From Clostridia bacterium (lineage in GTDB: Bacteria > Bacillota > Clostridia > Oscillospirales > CAG-272): a stretch of 17,510 nucleotides of DNA. The notes under the pieces were generated by a model, which ran no database searches, was not told the DNA's origin, and saw nothing but the letters and a program-made list of their open reading frames with translations. Every line of letters begins with the position of its first letter. Position 1 is the first letter of the stretch. Below, piece after piece: positions 15,800 to 17,510 of the stretch. The stretch lies in contig JAFYMA010000251.1 of the NCBI GenBank assembly GCA_017556845.1, positions 1-17,510 on the forward strand, written 5' to 3'. The translations under genes were made by a program, and so were the position numbers.

Positions 15800-17077
15800 A
15801 TGAAGATCGAAACACAATGCTTACATTCGGGATATTCTCCCAAAAACACAGAGCCCCGTGTTGTGCCGATAGTACAGAGCACAACATACGTTTATGACTC
15901 TACTGAAGAGGTTGCATCGGTATTCGATGAGCCCACAAAATCGCTTATATATTCAAGATTTGCAAACCCCACGGTAATGGCGGTAGAAAACAAGATCGCA
16001 GAGCTCGAGGGCGGTGTAGGTGCAATGTGCACAACATCGGGACAGGCAGCTACGCTTCTTTCGATACTCAACATTTGCCGTGCAGGTGACAGCTTTATCA
16101 GCACGACGGAAATATACGGCGGAACTGTAAATCTCTTTTCATTCACCTTTAAAAAACTCGGAATAGAATGTATTTTCATTGACAAAAACGCATCTGACGA
16201 GGAGATAATGAAGGCGTTCAAGCCGAATACGAAGGCAGTATTCGGTGAAACGATAGCAAACCCTGCTCTTACAGTTTTTGATATCGAGCGTTTTGCACGT
16301 ATTGCTCACGCAAACAACGTACCGCTTATCGTTGATAACACGTTCCCCACACCCGTAAACCTCCGTCCTATCGAGTTCGGTGCGGATATCGTTACTCACT
16401 CTACAACAAAGTATATGGACGGTCACGCTCAGGTTGTTGGTGGCGTTATTGTAGATAGCGGTAAGTATAACTGGAATAATGGTAAGTATCCTGAACTTAC
16501 ACAGCCGGATGAATCTTATCATGGTGTTATATATACCGAGAGTTTTGGAGAAGCGGCTTACATAACAAAGGTACGTTGTCAGCTTATCCGTGACTTTGGT
16601 GTTGCTATGGCTCCACTTTCAGCATTTCTTTTGAATACGGGTATTGAAACATTGCACCTTCGTATGGAAAGACATTGTGAAAATGCTCTTAAGGTTGCAA
16701 CATTCCTTGAAAACAATGAAATGATTTCTTGGGTTAATTATCCTAAACTTAAATCAAGTCCTGATTTTGAATTGGCTGAAAAATATCTTCCAAAAGGTGC
16801 TTGCGGCGTTATTTCGTTTGGCATCAAGGGCGGAAGAGAAGCGGCTGTTAAATTTATGGATAGCTTGAAATTGGCAGCTATTGTTGTTCATGTTGCCGAT
16901 GCTCGTACTTGTGTACTTCATCCTGCAAGTACAACTCACCGTCAGCTTACAGATCAACAGCTTATAGATGCAGGTATAGGTGCTGACCTTGTTCGTATGT
17001 CAATAGGTATTGAAAATGCGGACGATATTATAGATGATATTACACAAGCTTTAAATGAGGTGAAAAAATGCCTATAA
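15800..17077 (+). CDS. metY: O-acetylhomoserine sulfhydrylase (aminocarboxypropyltransferase)
   Basis: This 425-residue PLP enzyme of the Cys/Met metabolism family turns O-acetylhomoserine and sulfide into homocysteine. Motifs are the N-terminal TQCLHSGYSP, PIVQSTTYVYDS (23-34), YSRFANPTVMAVENKIAELEGG (51-72), TTSGQAA (78-84), VDNTFPTP (178-185), the PLP lysine Lys204 in HSTTKYMDGHA, and the C-terminal VVHVADARTCVLHPASTTHRQL that separates MetY from cystathionine synthases. The start is ATG 15800, behind AAAGGAAAGGA. Codon use changes inside the gene: 12 of 20 codons from 16202 end in G or C, against 5 of 19 from 16682, while the protein family pattern stays intact. The stop overlaps the start of metA by 10 bases. 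Confidence 0.95.
   Translation: MKIETQCLHSGYSPKNTEPRVVPIVQSTTYVYDSTEEVASVFDEPTKSLIYSRFANPTVMAVENKIAELEGGVGAMCTTSGQAATLLSILNICRAGDSFISTTEIYGGTVNLFSFTFKKLGIECIFIDKNASDEEIMKAFKPNTKAVFGETIANPALTVFDIERFARIAHANNVPLIVDNTFPTPVNLRPIEFGADIVTHSTTKYMDGHAQVVGGVIVDSGKYNWNNGKYPELTQPDESYHGVIYTESFGEAAYITKVRCQLIRDFGVAMAPLSAFLLNTGIETLHLRMERHCENALKVATFLENNEMISWVNYPKLKSSPDFELAEKYLPKGACGVISFGIKGGREAAVKFMDSLKLAAIVVHVADARTCVLHPASTTHRQLTDQQLIDAGIGADLVRMSIGIENADDIIDDITQALNEVKKCL
16410..16510 (+). other. composition junction inside metY
   Basis: Up to about 16,400 the gene uses the mixed codon style of the rest of the window (ttc, aac, ccc, aag). From about 16,430 T- and A-ending codons dominate (gtt, aat, tat, cat, ctt), and this continues to the end of the window. 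The switch follows the conserved PLP-lysine coding region, with no frameshift. Confidence 0.7.
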
Positions 17078-17510
17078 AAATTCCCAATAAGCTACCGGCT
17101 ACGGAAACTCTTATAAATGAAAATATATTTGTTATAACTGAAACACGCGCTCTTACTCAGGATATAAGACCACTTAAAATTTTGCTTTTAAATCTTATGC
17201 CTACAAAAATTGAGACGGAAACTCAACTTGCGCGTCTTTTGGGTAACACACCGTTGCAGGTTGAATTGGAATTTTTGCAGACTGCAACTTATGCGGCAAC
17301 TCATACTTCAAGTGATCATATGATTTCTTTCTACAAGACTTTTGACCAGATAAAGAACCAAAAGTTTGACGGTATGATTATAACAGGTGCGCCTGTAGAA
17401 CATATGGAATTCGAGGAAGTTGCATATTGGAAAGAACTTTGTGAAATTATGGAGTGGAGTAAAAAGAACGTTACAAGTACATTCCATATTTGCTGGGGTG
17501 CACAGGCAGG
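17068..17510 (+). CDS. metA: Homoserine O-acetyltransferase, MetA type (5' part, runs off window)
   Basis: The first 147 residues belong to the MetA family, which acylates homoserine in the first committed step of methionine synthesis. Visible features are MPIKIPNKLPATETL, RPLKILLLNLMPTKIETETQ (34-53), QVELEFLQTATYAATHTS (64-81), TGAPVE (106-111) and FHICWGAQA, with the acyl-accepting Cys142. Residue 111 is Glu. In this family Glu111 is known to favour acetyl-CoA, where Gly favours succinyl-CoA, so the product should be O-acetylhomoserine, the substrate of the MetY just upstream. GAGGTG (17057-17062) precedes the ATG by 5 bases within the end of metY, giving a coupled operon. Only 3 of 20 codons from 17101 end in G or C, unlike the rest of the window. 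Confidence 0.95.
   Translation, partial: MPIKIPNKLPATETLINENIFVITETRALTQDIRPLKILLLNLMPTKIETETQLARLLGNTPLQVELEFLQTATYAATHTSSDHMISFYKTFDQIKNQKFDGMIITGAPVEHMEFEEVAYWKELCEIMEWSKKNVTSTFHICWGAQA

Overview
The window looks like a chromosomal stretch of a low-to-moderate GC, spore-forming, Gram-positive anaerobe, probably a member of the Clostridia and possibly host- or gut-associated. The signs are strong AGGAGG-type ribosome sites, sigma-A promoters with TTGACA/TATAAT boxes, a transketolase split into two subunits, a CotF-type spore-coat protein, lipoproteins with a clear lipobox, a G5/M23 cell-wall peptidase, and a MetY plus acetyl-CoA-type MetA methionine pair. The genus cannot be named from sequence alone. 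No rRNA, tRNA, CRISPR array, insertion sequence or phage gene was seen, and no gene-free stretch exceeds 300 bases.

Layout: (1) 1-956, minus: the N-terminal part of a YgiQ-type radical SAM protein. (2) 1096-2713: a shikimate-kinase-like P-loop kinase overlapping a lipoprotein gene. (3) 2804-5378: a promoter, the two transketolase subunits, then a TraX-family membrane protein one base downstream. (4) 5410-5820: a small lipoprotein, ending at a perfect 20-bp inverted repeat shared with the convergent CotF-like gene (5885-6340, minus). (5) 6469-7149: a PHP-domain phosphoesterase, divergent from cotF. (6) 7331-11056: a 1241-residue secreted protein with two short N-terminal repeats, two ricin-type lectin modules, a lamin-tail-like region and a C-terminal endonuclease/exonuclease/phosphatase domain. 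(7) 11131-12410, minus: a CPBP-family protease gene overlapping tadA by ATGA. (8) 12684-14051: a membrane-anchored G5/M23 peptidase. (9) 14207-15670: a 5'-nucleotidase-like metallophosphoesterase without a signal peptide. (10) 15800-17510: metY overlapping the start of metA, which runs off the window.

How the genes work together: the two transketolase halves form one enzyme of the non-oxidative pentose phosphate pathway. MetA (with the acetyl-CoA-type Glu111) makes O-acetylhomoserine, which MetY converts to homocysteine. The CPBP protein and TadA are translationally coupled but have no obvious shared task. The rest are mostly independent units, each with its own promoter.

Most of the region is ordinary housekeeping sequence. 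The points most worth a second look are: an abrupt change of codon usage inside metY near 16,410-16,510 that continues through metA; the first ~23 bases of the window, which do not encode the cysteine cluster expected in YgiQ; the unusual domain combination of the giant secreted nuclease-like protein; and three regularly spaced GTCAA/TTGAC half-sites over the divergent cotF/PHP promoters.
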